From an uncultured Eubacteriales bacterium (GTDB lineage: Bacteria; Bacillota; Clostridia; Peptostreptococcales; Anaerovoracaceae): a stretch of 45,701 bases of DNA. The stretch is from assembly GCA_900540145.1 (NCBI GenBank), contig UQEW01000007.1:1-45701 (forward strand), written 5' to 3'. A program made the position numbers and the translations under genes. The stretch's first letter is position 1. Each line of letters begins with the position of its first letter. This document shows, one piece after another, positions 17,353-25,789 of this stretch. The notes beneath the pieces were generated by a model. The model had not been told where the DNA came from and did not search any database. It saw nothing but the letters and a program-made list of their open reading frames with translations.

Positions 17353-17909
17353 AAGTAATACCCCTCCCTTTCCAAATATTTCTTCAAAGACCCTCTGAGA
17401 CGAAAAAGCCGGCTTTTTATCTTTGATTCACTCAAACCGCAATACATTGAGAGTTCTTTAATGCTGTCCATAAAGTAATATCTTCTCAAAAATATTATTC
17501 TTGCTTCTGGAGTTAAAGTTTTAAGCCATCTATTTATCATTTCTATCAAAATTTTTTCATCAAAATTTTCTTGGAGCTCATCTCCTTTTGAAACGCACTC
17601 CTCCAGTTCTGATAAAGATTGAGTATATTGAGACGTAACTCTCTTTTTCCTGCTTTTCCTTCTAAAAAGGTCAATGGAAGTCTGTCTTACAAGCTTGCTC
17701 AAATATGGATAAAGCACATGAGGACGATTGGGCGGAATGGAAGACCATGCTCTTAAATATGTATCATTGAGGCACTCTTTGCTGTCCTCAGCATCAGAAA
17801 GTATATTATATGCAAGCCTAAAAAGAGGTTGTCCATACTTTTTATCGCTTTCTTCAATGGCCCTTTCATCTCTCCGCCAATACATTTCAACAATCATTTC
17901 GTCCTGCAT
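17349..17909 (-). CDS. ECF-family RNA polymerase sigma factor
   Basis: This 186-residue protein has region 2 (AYNILSDAEDSKECLNDTYL) and region 4 helix-turn-helix (SIKELSMYCGLSESKIKSR) joined by a charged linker. That is the two-domain arrangement of extracytoplasmic-function sigma factors. AAAGGAGG precedes the ATG. It is co-transcribed with the anti-sigma-like gene. The leader contains GACGTTATATATGAG, which may be part of its own autoregulated promoter, but I cannot define the -35. Targets are unknown. Confidence 0.9.
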   Translation of the reverse strand: MQDEMIVEMYWRRDERAIEESDKKYGQPLFRLAYNILSDAEDSKECLNDTYLRAWSSIPPNRPHVLYPYLSKLVRQTSIDLFRRKSRKKRVTSQYTQSLSELEECVSKGDELQENFDEKILIEMINRWLKTLTPEARIIFLRRYYFMDSIKELSMYCGLSESKIKSRLFRLRGSLKKYLEREGYYL

Positions 17910-18095
17910 GACATCCTCCTTTTTTCTTAGACTGATAAGCTCTCCTTACTCATATATAACGTCAAAATCGCGTTGTGGTCGCGCGCAATTTACAAAAAAC
18001 TCTCATTTTTATAGATAAAGGCTTTCAAGTTTATCATACAATATTTTTTCTTTATATGTTATACTATAATTTAAGGGGAAGAAAGGATATTAGAT

Positions 18096-18698
18096 ATGCG
18101 TATTCTCATTACAAGCGACACCCACGGACAGCTATCCAAATTTTGGGATGTCTTTAAAAAAATGCAGCAAATTGACCCGATAGATGTCATCGTGCACTGT
18201 GGTGATTATTATAAAGATGCAGAAAATATAAGGAGAAAATGCAGACTGCCGGTATTGGCTGTCAAAGGTAACTGCGACGGAGATTTCATATATGGAGGTT
18301 ATATGCATTTTGAAACAGAAGCCGGAAATTTTTTGATAACTCATGGTCATATGCTGGATGTCGGCCATGATCTCCAGAGAATTTATTATAAAGTCTTAGA
18401 AGAAAATTGTATCGGCGCTTTTTTCGGTCATACTCACAGAAGCGTTTACCTGGATATGGATGGAATATATCTTATGAATCCCGGAAGCCTTTCACGTCCA
18501 AGAGATGGCTCAGGCGGAACTTTTGGCATAATACAAACCTGCCCGTCAGGCGTTTGGGGTAAAATATACAGATATTCAGATTTCATGCAGAGTTCAGATG
18601 ACGAGAAAAGAAATGATAACAAAGATAATTACAATAAAAAGGCCGTCATACCCGGCGGCAAACTGAGAAAATTGTTTAATTACAGTGATAGGTTTTAA
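18096..18698 (+). CDS. YfcE/MJ0936-type metallophosphodiesterase
   Basis: This 200-residue calcineurin-like protein contains the two-metal motifs in order: DTHG, HCGDYYKDAE, KGNCD, THGH and GHTH. YfcE-type enzymes hydrolyse phosphodiesters in vitro; the natural substrate is unclear. The C-terminal 35 residues are basic and asparagine-rich, beyond the core. It opens the three-gene plus-strand operon with dsdA (15-base gap) and an ArsR regulator. AAGGAT precedes the ATG; TATAAT at 18065-18070 is a plausible -10 with a weak -35. Confidence 0.9.
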   Translation: MRILITSDTHGQLSKFWDVFKKMQQIDPIDVIVHCGDYYKDAENIRRKCRLPVLAVKGNCDGDFIYGGYMHFETEAGNFLITHGHMLDVGHDLQRIYYKVLEENCIGAFFGHTHRSVYLDMDGIYLMNPGSLSRPRDGSGGTFGIIQTCPSGVWGKIYRYSDFMQSSDDEKRNDNKDNYNKKAVIPGGKLRKLFNYSDRF

Positions 18699-18713
18699 TC
18701 ATGGAGGGCACTT

Positions 18714-20015
18714 ATGGATATGAAAAAAATGATTGCTATGAATCCCATCATTTCAGATATGGTTGATGGCAAGGAAGTTTTCTGGATTAATCCAAAATCC
18801 GGTTCAAAAGGTAATATCCCTTTTAGTATAGCGGACATCGAAGACGCGCAGGCCAGGCTTGAGCGTTTTGCCCCATATATAGCCAAGGCCTTCCCTGAAA
18901 CGGCAAAAACAAACGGAATCATAGAGTCCAAGCTGGTTGAAATTCCTAAAATGAAGCTTGCGCTCAGTTCTGCTTGCGGTCCTATAAGAGGTTCTCTTTT
19001 CTTAAAATGCGACAGTCATCTTCCTATCTCCGGTTCGATCAAAGCCAGAGGCGGTATATACGAAGTCTTAAAATTTGCTGAATCCATCGCTGCAGAAAAA
19101 GGACTGTTATCAGAAAATGATGATTATTCCAAATTAGCTGATGAAGAATTTCGGCAGCTTTTTTCCAATTACTCTGTAGCCGTAGGTTCCACAGGCAATT
19201 TGGGACTTTCTATAGGCATTATAAGCGCAAAATTAGGATTCAAAGTTACAGTTCATATGTCAGCAGATGCCAGACTGTGGAAAAAGGAACTTCTCCGTTC
19301 TAAAGGAGTTACTGTTATAGAATACCCTGATGACTATCAGAAAGCTGTCGCTGAAGGCCGAAAAGCAGCTGCAGACGATCCGATGTGTCATTTTGTCGAT
19401 GACGAAGGTTCTGTAGACTTATTCATGGGCTACTCAGTAGCCGCCAAAAGGCTTGTCCCACAGCTTAAAGAGGCCGGAATCACGGTAGACTCAGAGCATC
19501 CTCTGTTCGTATATATTCCTTGCGGAGTAGGCGGAGCCCCTGGCGGAGTCACCTTTGGACTCAAGGAAATTTTTGGAGACAATGTACATGTATTTTTTGC
19601 TGAGCCTACTCATGCTCCATGTATGACGTTGGGATTGATAACAGGGCTGCACGATAAGATCAGTGTATTCGATATTGGTCTTGACGGTTTAACTGATGCT
19701 GACGGTCTGGCCGTAGGACGTCCATCCAAGCTGGTCGGCTCCATAATGGAAACACTGCTTGACGGTTGTTACACCACAGAGGACAGCGCTCTTTACCCAT
19801 TTCTTACACAGCTTGCTGACAAGGAAAAAATATATGTTGAACCTTCGGCATGTGCATCTTTCGCAGGACCATCTCTAATCGCATCAGCCCCATCATATCT
19901 TGAGTGGAAAGGGCTTACCGATAAAATGGATAACGCCTGTCACATCCTTTGGGCAACAGGAGGAAGCATGGTACCTGATGAAGAAATGAAATTGTATTAC
20001 GAAAGAGGGAAATAA
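18714..20015 (+). CDS. dsdA: D-serine ammonia-lyase
   Basis: This 433-residue PLP enzyme converts D-serine to pyruvate and ammonia; E. coli DsdA is similar in length. The PLP lysine lies in SGSIKARGG, the substrate loop is STGNLGLS, and CGVGGAPGG is the phosphate-binding glycine loop. GGAGGG is five bases before the ATG. In E. coli dsdA is regulated by the LysR protein DsdC; no such gene is here. It is followed after two bases by a zinc-sensor-like ArsR gene, an unexpected partner. Confidence 0.95.
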   Translation: MDMKKMIAMNPIISDMVDGKEVFWINPKSGSKGNIPFSIADIEDAQARLERFAPYIAKAFPETAKTNGIIESKLVEIPKMKLALSSACGPIRGSLFLKCDSHLPISGSIKARGGIYEVLKFAESIAAEKGLLSENDDYSKLADEEFRQLFSNYSVAVGSTGNLGLSIGIISAKLGFKVTVHMSADARLWKKELLRSKGVTVIEYPDDYQKAVAEGRKAAADDPMCHFVDDEGSVDLFMGYSVAAKRLVPQLKEAGITVDSEHPLFVYIPCGVGGAPGGVTFGLKEIFGDNVHVFFAEPTHAPCMTLGLITGLHDKISVFDIGLDGLTDADGLAVGRPSKLVGSIMETLLDGCYTTEDSALYPFLTQLADKEKIYVEPSACASFAGPSLIASAPSYLEWKGLTDKMDNACHILWATGGSMVPDEEMKLYYERGK

Positions 20016-20017
20016 AT

Positions 20018-20356
20018 ATGAACAGTATACATAAAGAACTTATTCCACGTGCTGCGGCTTTCTTCAAAGTAGTAGGCGACGAGTCCAGAATGAAGATAAT
20101 ATGCACTATTTCCGATGGTGAAACATGCGTAAATGACATCGCCAGCAGCATAGGCATGACAAAATCCGCAGTATCCCATCAATTGAAATTATTAAAAGAC
20201 GAAGGTCTTGTCAAAGCTCGCCGTGTCGGAAAGAACATATTTTACAGTTTAGATGATAAGCACGTTGAAGATATCATCAACATAGCCTTCACCCATATCG
20301 AACACAAGTCCCACGGCGAGGGCTGTACGTGCCAAAACTGCAAAGAAAGTATATAA
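20018..20356 (+). CDS. ArsR/SmtB-family zinc sensor, CzrA-like
   Basis: This 112-residue winged-helix repressor (recognition region MTKSAVSHQLKLLKDEG) has a last helix carrying D80, H82, H93 and H96. The D-x-H-x10-H-x2-H spacing is identical to the alpha5 zinc site of Staphylococcus aureus CzrA (D84, H86, H97, H100). A Cys-rich tail (CTCQNC) adds possible ligands. CzrA-type repressors leave DNA when zinc binds. Two SmtB-type operators are at 41963-42009 before a zinc-exporting ATPase, a likely target. Co-transcription with dsdA is unexplained. Confidence 0.9.
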   Translation: MNSIHKELIPRAAAFFKVVGDESRMKIICTISDGETCVNDIASSIGMTKSAVSHQLKLLKDEGLVKARRVGKNIFYSLDDKHVEDIINIAFTHIEHKSHGEGCTCQNCKESI

Positions 20357-20375
20357 CTTAATTAAGAGAAAAATA

Positions 20376-20433
20376 AAATGGCTATTACCTGCAATTATAA
20401 TCTTTTGCTTTATTTTGCATGCAACAGCCATTT
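20376..20433. terminator. Probable bidirectional terminator between convergent genes
   Basis: AAATGGCT and AGCCATTT form an eight-base stem, extendable through AT pairs, around a loop of about 42 bases. It lies between the convergent zinc-sensor and nitroreductase genes. TTATTATTTTATT follows on the plus strand. The long loop makes it a weaker call than the other terminators. Confidence 0.45.
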
Positions 20434-20439
20434 ATTATT

Positions 20440-20967
20440 TTATTCTATTATATTGATAATCCCCTTTTTCTCAACGGATTCCAAGGACAACGCAATGTCT
20501 TCAGATGGGTATCCTAAAGATATCATACCGTAAACCACATGATCATCCGGTATCTGCCATTCCCTAAGCATTGCTCTTATTTCCGGAACATCGCAAAGTT
20601 CCCTGAGCTGGTTTATCCATACAGATCCTATTCCGAGAGAGTGGGCTGCCAAAAACATGTTTTCCATAGCACAGGCATTATCCTCTACTCCCCAACGGCT
20701 TTCTCTCTCATTGGAAGGAATTATTATTACCGAAGGCTTATAGAAATCGTAATCATCTCTGCCCAAATTCTTTCCTACAAGTTCAGCCAGTTGCTTAATC
20801 TTTTCCTTATCTGTAACCGCTGTCAACCGCATAGTTTGCATGTTCATTCCTGACGGAGCATATATGCCGGTCTTCAAAATTATTTCCAAATCTGAGCGGC
20901 TTACAGGTTCATCTTTAAACTTTCTTATGCTTCTCCTGGTAAGCAAGTTTTCTATAACAGCATTCAT
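20440..20967 (-). CDS. Nitroreductase-family FMN oxidoreductase
   Basis: This 175-residue protein belongs to the nitroreductase superfamily. The FMN-phosphate motif RRSIRKF is near the N-terminus, APSGMNMQTMR follows, and the GIGSVWINQL/GYPSED region is typical. Members reduce nitro groups, quinones or other electrophiles with NAD(P)H; the substrate is not predictable. GGAGG lies seven bases before the ATG. It follows the ABC exporter operon after a 67-base gap without a clear terminator, so read-through is possible. Confidence 0.9.
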   Translation of the reverse strand: MNAVIENLLTRRSIRKFKDEPVSRSDLEIILKTGIYAPSGMNMQTMRLTAVTDKEKIKQLAELVGKNLGRDDYDFYKPSVIIIPSNERESRWGVEDNACAMENMFLAAHSLGIGSVWINQLRELCDVPEIRAMLREWQIPDDHVVYGMISLGYPSEDIALSLESVEKKGIINIIE

Positions 20968-21034
20968 AAAGTTCCTCCTTTATGCATAAATTTATTGTCT
21001 GAAACCTGTCATCAATTACGGCTGCCCCACATCT

Positions 21035-22378
21035 CTATACGCCTCTTATAAGCTTTAATATATCCTTAGGCTTAGGCAAATCACCTTTGTAAAATACCAT
21101 AGACCTGTAGACCTTTCCGGCAGCAGCTGTTGCCAGCAAAGCAGTTATCAACGTTATGGCAAAGCATGCCAACGCTTTCCAAAGAGGAAGCGTACCCATC
21201 AATATTCTGCCCGGAGTTATCATTACCGACGTAAACGGTATCCAATCCAGCAAGGCTGAGCCCTCTGAAGAAGGTTCCAATCCTCCGCCTGCAAGAGCGC
21301 CGAAGAAGCTTACGACAAGAATAAGCGTGAATATCGCATTGGCAGACGAAAGGTCTTCCGTCTTGCTGGCAAGAGCTCCTCCTATTCCTGCCAGGGCACA
21401 ATAAAGCAGCAGACCGGCTACGACCATAAGAATAGCCATTATACAATTTGCCGGAGACAACAACCCGTCAAGCAACTCTTTAAGCATGGCGAATCCTTTT
21501 ATGATAAACATATCTGTTTCAGGATTAATCGTCTTGACGATGGCGGTGCCGGCCGCAAAGCTTACCGCAAGCGAAATTATCCATGTTAAAAGCTGAATTA
21601 TACCTGTAGCTGTTATGGCAAGCAGCTTTCCCAATATCATAGCCGTAGGCTTAACCGATATCAGGAACGTTTCCATCAGCTTGGAGCTTTTCTCCATCAC
21701 AACGCTGTTGGCAACTCCCTGGCCATAAACCAGTACGAAGAAGTACAGTATCATGATGTTCAAGTAGCTTACTATCATAGCCACTACATCTTTCATGCTT
21801 TCTGCCGAATCTTGGTTTTCATCGACCGAAGGCATTGATTCTCCTGACAGCATTCCTGCTAAAACTTGTGTGTATTGATCGAGCAATGTTTGAAAACTAT
21901 CGCCTGTTTCCGATGGAAGACCGCTGGAATCAGGAAAAACTATGTTGGTAGTATAAGAGCTTCCATCTTGCTCTATCACCATTATAAGGGCGTCATCGCT
22001 GGCAACGGTAGCTCTTCTGGCAGTTTCAAGGTCGTCTCCCACGTTTACCACTTCTACATCTTTGCCGGCAGCAGCTTTAATGAACGCAGGCAAAGAGGAG
22101 GTATCCAGTTCTTTATCCTGGCTCATATCTACAACCATAACTCTATCCAGCGATTCTATTCCGTCATATGTCACATCCGCCGTTCCTGCTCCCTCTACGC
22201 TTTGTGCGCCAGCAGGCTCGTCGCTGCCCAGATATTCAATCCCGCCCATTAACAGAGCAGGCACCAGCAAACATATAAGGGCAATCGCTATAGTAGTATT
22301 CTTGTATCCTTTGCTTCTGACATGCTGGTTGAAAGTAAAGGAGAAAATTTTTGAAAATCCCGTGAAATGCTTTTTCAT
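21035..22378 (-). CDS. ABC-2 type permease (NatB-like), second subunit
   Basis: This 447-residue membrane protein has one N-terminal helix, an extracytoplasmic domain of about 170 residues and five to six helices toward the C-terminus. That is the NatB/YhaP arrangement. AAGGGGG precedes the ATG, which directly follows the stop of the other permease. With that permease and the ATPase it forms an exporter. Bacillus NatAB exports sodium, but related systems export other cations, peptides or lipids, so the substrate is unassigned. Confidence 0.88.
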   Translation of the reverse strand: MKKHFTGFSKIFSFTFNQHVRSKGYKNTTIAIALICLLVPALLMGGIEYLGSDEPAGAQSVEGAGTADVTYDGIESLDRVMVVDMSQDKELDTSSLPAFIKAAAGKDVEVVNVGDDLETARRATVASDDALIMVIEQDGSSYTTNIVFPDSSGLPSETGDSFQTLLDQYTQVLAGMLSGESMPSVDENQDSAESMKDVVAMIVSYLNIMILYFFVLVYGQGVANSVVMEKSSKLMETFLISVKPTAMILGKLLAITATGIIQLLTWIISLAVSFAAGTAIVKTINPETDMFIIKGFAMLKELLDGLLSPANCIMAILMVVAGLLLYCALAGIGGALASKTEDLSSANAIFTLILVVSFFGALAGGGLEPSSEGSALLDWIPFTSVMITPGRILMGTLPLWKALACFAITLITALLATAAAGKVYRSMVFYKGDLPKPKDILKLIRGV

Positions 22379-23353
22379 TTACTTTACCCCCTTTCTTCCT
22401 GCCATAGCAAGTATCTGACCGGTTTTGAGACGGCTGCCTTTATACATTATCAGGCTGTCGTATACCTTGCTGGACACTTTGTGTATGAGCAGAATGCACG
22501 CTATCTGTATTATCCAAGACGCTATAAGCACGCCTAAGCCTATATCCCCAATCACGTAATAGATAGGCGCTGAAAATGCCGAAACTATAGGACACAGCGA
22601 AAGGAACAGCGATGGATCGCTGCCAAAAGATGTTCCTATGACAGAAACCAGATATCCTGCCATGACCACCATTACAGCTGTAGTGTTGGCAGCCTCCACG
22701 TCCTCCATGTTGGAGCACCCTGCCCCATTCAGAGCAGAAATAAGGGCGAATATCATATATGCCAAAAGCAGCGAAATCAGAGCTATAATTATAAGCCCAG
22801 GGCCAATATTGAGCAGGTCGGAAGTTATTCCCATGCTTGCAAGGCTTTCTCCGATAACAGAAGTGTCCATAAACATGCCTGTAACTACGTATGATAATCC
22901 AAAACCTATTATCAAAGCGGCTATCATGGCAAATATGAAAGTCATCACCGCTAATATTTTTCCCAGGATCAATGCTTCTGATTTGACGCTTACCATAAGA
23001 GACTCCACAAGTTTGGATGACTTTTCTTCTACAATAGATCTTACTATATAAGTACACGAAAACAGGCATACTATCATAACCAGTATGGAATATCCATACT
23101 GTATGGCATATCTGGCATCAAAGCTTATATCATCTCTTGATGTAAACGCATCCATCGTCATAACCTCGGAACTGAAGCTTACGGCTTGTTCTCCGGAGTT
23201 TGGATCCATAAAAATGCACATCAGCGGAACTGCCGCTATGGCTGCAAGAATAAATATTCCAAAAGATATTACGTTTGATTTGCTTTTAAACAGCTGGTCG
23301 AGGGTAAATTTATATACCTTTCCAAGTCCCCTCATCGAATCCTTTTTATTCAT
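22379..23353 (-). CDS. ABC-2 type permease, first subunit
   Basis: This 324-residue membrane protein has about six hydrophobic helices and shares the EEKSSKLVESLMVSVK segment with the neighbouring permease (EKSSKLMETFLISVK there). The two are paralogues and probably heterodimerise. I chose ATG 23353, which overlaps the ATPase stop by eight bases (ATGAATAA); GTG 23362 has no ribosome site and ATG 23335 is the alternative. It lacks the large external domain of its partner. Confidence 0.87.
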   Translation of the reverse strand: MNKKDSMRGLGKVYKFTLDQLFKSKSNVISFGIFILAAIAAVPLMCIFMDPNSGEQAVSFSSEVMTMDAFTSRDDISFDARYAIQYGYSILVMIVCLFSCTYIVRSIVEEKSSKLVESLMVSVKSEALILGKILAVMTFIFAMIAALIIGFGLSYVVTGMFMDTSVIGESLASMGITSDLLNIGPGLIIIALISLLLAYMIFALISALNGAGCSNMEDVEAANTTAVMVVMAGYLVSVIGTSFGSDPSLFLSLCPIVSAFSAPIYYVIGDIGLGVLIASWIIQIACILLIHKVSSKVYDSLIMYKGSRLKTGQILAMAGRKGVK

Positions 23354-24320
23354 GCTCCTCACCTACTTTTTCTACGAATATTTCGTGAAGAGACGGTTCT
23401 CTCAAATCGAATGTAACTACAGTTATATGGTTTTGTATAAGTCCGGAAAGCAAACTGTTAGCCTGCTCTTCTCCCGTGACTTTAATCTGATACTCTCTTT
23501 CTTTTTCAGTCAAAATGAGAGCTCCGCTGTTTTCGATTATGCTTCTGGCCTCTTGCTCTGTTTTCAAGTGCAGATTAACTCTGCCGTAGCTTTTCTTTAT
23601 ATCATTAAGATTACCTTGCAAAACAGTCTTAGATCTGTTCATTATGGTTATGTCGGTGCAAAACTCTTCCACCGTAGCCATTTGGTGGCTGGACATGATA
23701 AGATATTTGCCTGCTGCTATCTGTTCTCTGATTATTCCTTTAAACAAATCGGTATTGACCGGATCCAGACCGGAAAGCGGTTCATCCAGTATTATCAATT
23801 CCGGGTCCGATATGAGAGCGATCATAAATTGTATCTTTTGCTGGTTGCCCTTAGAGAGCTGATCTGCCAGCTTAGCTTTTACTTTCTTTTTACGAGCGGG
23901 GCGCGCCTTTTTCTTTTCAGCCAGATTTGCCGCAGGCTCCTCATTAGGATAGAGATATTCTTCTGCTTCCAGCTTCTTTGCCCAATATCTTATTCTTTCC
24001 TTTGCCTCTGATTTGGAAACTCCTCTTAGACCTGCAAAGTATATCAGCTGATCCATGAGAGAGTATTTAGGGTATAACCCTCTTTCCTCAGCCAGATATC
24101 CGACATTGCATATTTCGGTAGTCAACGGCTGTCCATTCCACAAAACTTCGCCTCCGTCTCGTGACAGCATGTTGAGCATCATTCTTATGGATGTGGTTTT
24201 TCCTGCTCCGTTGGTTCCCAAGAGAGCATAAACCCCCGGTTTTTCCATCTCGAAGCTTAAGTTATCCACTACTACTTTATCTCCGTATGATTTTTTCAGG
24301 TTTCTTACTACTAAACTCAT
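23346..24320 (-). CDS. ABC transporter ATPase (NatA-like) with a Lys/Ala-rich insertion
   Basis: This 324-residue ATPase has Walker A GTNGAGKT (35-42), signature LSKGNQQ (155-161), Walker B LIILDEP (175-181) and a C-terminal extension typical of NatA-like exporters. Between the helical subdomain and the signature motif there is an extra stretch of about 30 residues (roughly 124-152) rich in Lys, Ala, Arg and Glu. Close relatives usually have only a short linker there. The reading frame is continuous. The gene is coupled to the two downstream permeases. Confidence 0.93.
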   Translation of the reverse strand: MSLVVRNLKKSYGDKVVVDNLSFEMEKPGVYALLGTNGAGKTTSIRMMLNMLSRDGGEVLWNGQPLTTEICNVGYLAEERGLYPKYSLMDQLIYFAGLRGVSKSEAKERIRYWAKKLEAEEYLYPNEEPAANLAEKKKARPARKKKVKAKLADQLSKGNQQKIQFMIALISDPELIILDEPLSGLDPVNTDLFKGIIREQIAAGKYLIMSSHQMATVEEFCTDITIMNRSKTVLQGNLNDIKKSYGRVNLHLKTEQEARSIIENSGALILTEKEREYQIKVTGEEQANSLLSGLIQNHITVVTFDLREPSLHEIFVEKVGEEHE

Positions 24321-24332
24321 TTTTACTCCCCT

Positions 24333-25130
24333 TTATAAATTTATTTTATCTTTTCCCAGCCTTATAGCCTCTCTGTAATATGCCGCAGCCGTTATCAGCC
24401 ATATTATGCCTACCGAAACAGCCGGCAAAGGTCCATAATTGAAGAAAAAGCTACATAACATCAATATAACGAAAAATATTGCGCAAGATATGCTTGCAGC
24501 TTTGTATGCCTTAGAAGAAGCTTTATATATAACCAGCTTTTCCATCTCATCACAGCTGTCTTCCCATTTTTTCTGGAAACGCAAATCATATACGCTGCCC
24601 TTTTTCTGTGGGTTCATTATCTTAGCAAAATCCACACATAATTGGTTCAGCTTAATTCTGATAAAGCATCCGATTACAAATATCGCTAAAGTTACGATAT
24701 ATATAGTGATATACTTGTCAGTATAGCGATTAATATATGCAATCATAGCAGAAAAGAAAATAAGGCTTAATATTTCAGTCAGTCCAATAATCATCATACC
24801 TTTCGATAGCTTCTCGTCTGCCTTGATATAAACTGCATACTGCGCATCTTCGTCCGTCTCGGTTTCGCATGCTTTAAAAGTTCTGACTGCAGAGCGATAA
24901 TAAGCAAAGCCCATTGCTATTCCTAAGACAACGGTAAAAATAACAGCATATGGAGCTGTCTGAAACATGGCTTCTGCCAAAACGCTGCCTGCTGTTTTAG
25001 CTATCTGTTCTGCTGTACCGGTGGCAGAGAAAGCGCCAATCACTCCTCCTATCACAGCCGCAGCAAATATAATCGGTATAAATATTTTTAATGCTTTCCT
25101 ATTTTCGCGTTTATTTTTGTCACTGTTCAT
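24333..25130 (-). CDS. DUF3169-like membrane protein
   Basis: This 265-residue protein has six or so hydrophobic helices with charged loops. I assign it to the DUF3169 family from size, topology and its typical place beside a small Xre regulator; the assignment is from memory of family context, not a specific motif. Its start overlaps the end of the regulator gene by four bases, and the ABC ATPase follows after 12 bases. It is probably part of the same regulated exporter operon. Confidence 0.65.
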   Translation of the reverse strand: MNSDKNKRENRKALKIFIPIIFAAAVIGGVIGAFSATGTAEQIAKTAGSVLAEAMFQTAPYAVIFTVVLGIAMGFAYYRSAVRTFKACETETDEDAQYAVYIKADEKLSKGMMIIGLTEILSLIFFSAMIAYINRYTDKYITIYIVTLAIFVIGCFIRIKLNQLCVDFAKIMNPQKKGSVYDLRFQKKWEDSCDEMEKLVIYKASSKAYKAASISCAIFFVILMLCSFFFNYGPLPAVSVGIIWLITAAAYYREAIRLGKDKINL

Positions 25131-25336
25131 TTCTCATCCTCCTCGTAGAAAAAGACATCTTCTACATGTGCGTTCAATACTTTGGCGATTTTTAAAGCAA
25201 GAGTAACCGACGGCGAGTAATCACCTCGTTCTATCTGGCTGATGGTCTGTCTCGATACTCCTACCATATTTCCGAAATCAGATTGATTCACATTTGTCCT
25301 CGCCCTGTATTCTTTGAGCCTATTTCTCAGTGGCAT
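25127..25336 (-). CDS. Small Xre-family transcriptional regulator
   Basis: This 69-residue protein is essentially one HTH_3 domain: NVNQSDFGNMVGVSRQTISQIERGDYSPS carries the two recognition helices, in two halves DFGNMVGVSRQT and ISQIERGDYSPS. A short acidic tail follows. It belongs to the YozG-like regulators found ahead of DUF3169 and ABC exporter genes. It heads the five-gene operon. A 15-base inverted repeat at 25450-25488 is a candidate operator, and a run of nine G lies in its leader. Confidence 0.92.
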   Translation of the reverse strand: MPLRNRLKEYRARTNVNQSDFGNMVGVSRQTISQIERGDYSPSVTLALKIAKVLNAHVEDVFFYEEDEK

Positions 25337-25373
25337 CTATATCGCTGCTCCTCTCTATGGCGAGAAGGTAATA

Positions 25374-25402
25374 CCCCCCCCCGCAGCATTTTTTGCATTA
25401 TA
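25374..25402 (-). promoter_or_regulatory. Candidate -10 element followed by a G9 tract, Xre operon leader
   Basis: On the minus strand a perfect TATAAT (25402-25397) is followed 14 bases later by nine G residues (25382-25374), then by the Xre start 38 bases on. The -35 region is poor (CGGAGA at the expected distance), which fits an activated or regulated promoter. The G run would lie in the transcribed leader. Homopolymer length could vary or be a sequencing artefact. Confidence 0.4.
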
Positions 25403-25449
25403 ATTTAGGTATAATTTAATCTCCGTTTAACTTGCTTTTTATCTGTATT

Positions 25450-25488
25450 TGACAACTAAACTTGGCTTTTTGACAAGTTTAGTTGTCA
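25450..25488. promoter_or_regulatory. Perfect 15-base inverted repeat upstream of the Xre operon
   Basis: TGACAACTAAACTTG and its exact reverse complement are separated by nine bases. The centre lies about 130 bases before the Xre start. Perfect arms, placement and the neighbouring small Xre gene suggest an operator, probably autoregulatory; this is inference. Confidence 0.55.
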
Positions 25489-25585
25489 TTTCAGTGGTAG
25501 TATAGCATAAAGCAGCATAATAGTCAACATGTTTTTAATAGTTTCAAACGCGGAACTAAATCCGAAGTCCAATAATCTTCGTAGC

Positions 25586-25626
25586 ATGTTGTAAATTTTC
25601 ACATTTCATATGGAAATTTACAACAT
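25586..25626. repeat. 13-base inverted repeat in the intergenic region
   Basis: ATGTTGTAAATTT and AAATTTACAACAT are perfect arms around a 15-base loop. It is too AT-rich and lacks a T tract after it on either strand, so a terminator is uncertain. It lies in the 450-base gene-free interval 25337-25789, which also holds the Xre control region and the terminator at 25720-25774. Confidence 0.5.
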
Positions 25627-25719
25627 TAAAAAAGCTAAACGCTTTTGTTTCTTAGATTATGCCCACAATATCAATGCACCTACGATTTAAGCAACTTAGC
25701 CATGCCCGGCACACAAAGC

Positions 25720-25774
25720 GAGAGGGTGTCTCAAAAGTATGATTGCTCCAATCATACTTTTGAGACACCCTCTC
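25720..25774. terminator. Perfect 26-base-pair palindrome after the hydrolase operon
   Basis: Two exact 26-base arms (outer end GAGAGGGTGTCTCAAAAG) flank a three-base loop. Its place just past the last gene of the hydrolase operon suggests transcription termination. There is no strong T tract, and the perfect long arms with a GGGTGTCTCAAAA end resemble small palindromic mobile-element remnants (MITE-like). Both readings are inference. Confidence 0.6.
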
Positions 25775-25789
25775 GTCTTCATATATAAA

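Noticed and set aside
18096..20356. The ArsR protein as a D-serine-responsive regulator of dsdA
   Set aside because: The complete CzrA-type zinc ligand set argues for a metal sensor, and no operator-like repeat was seen before this operon.
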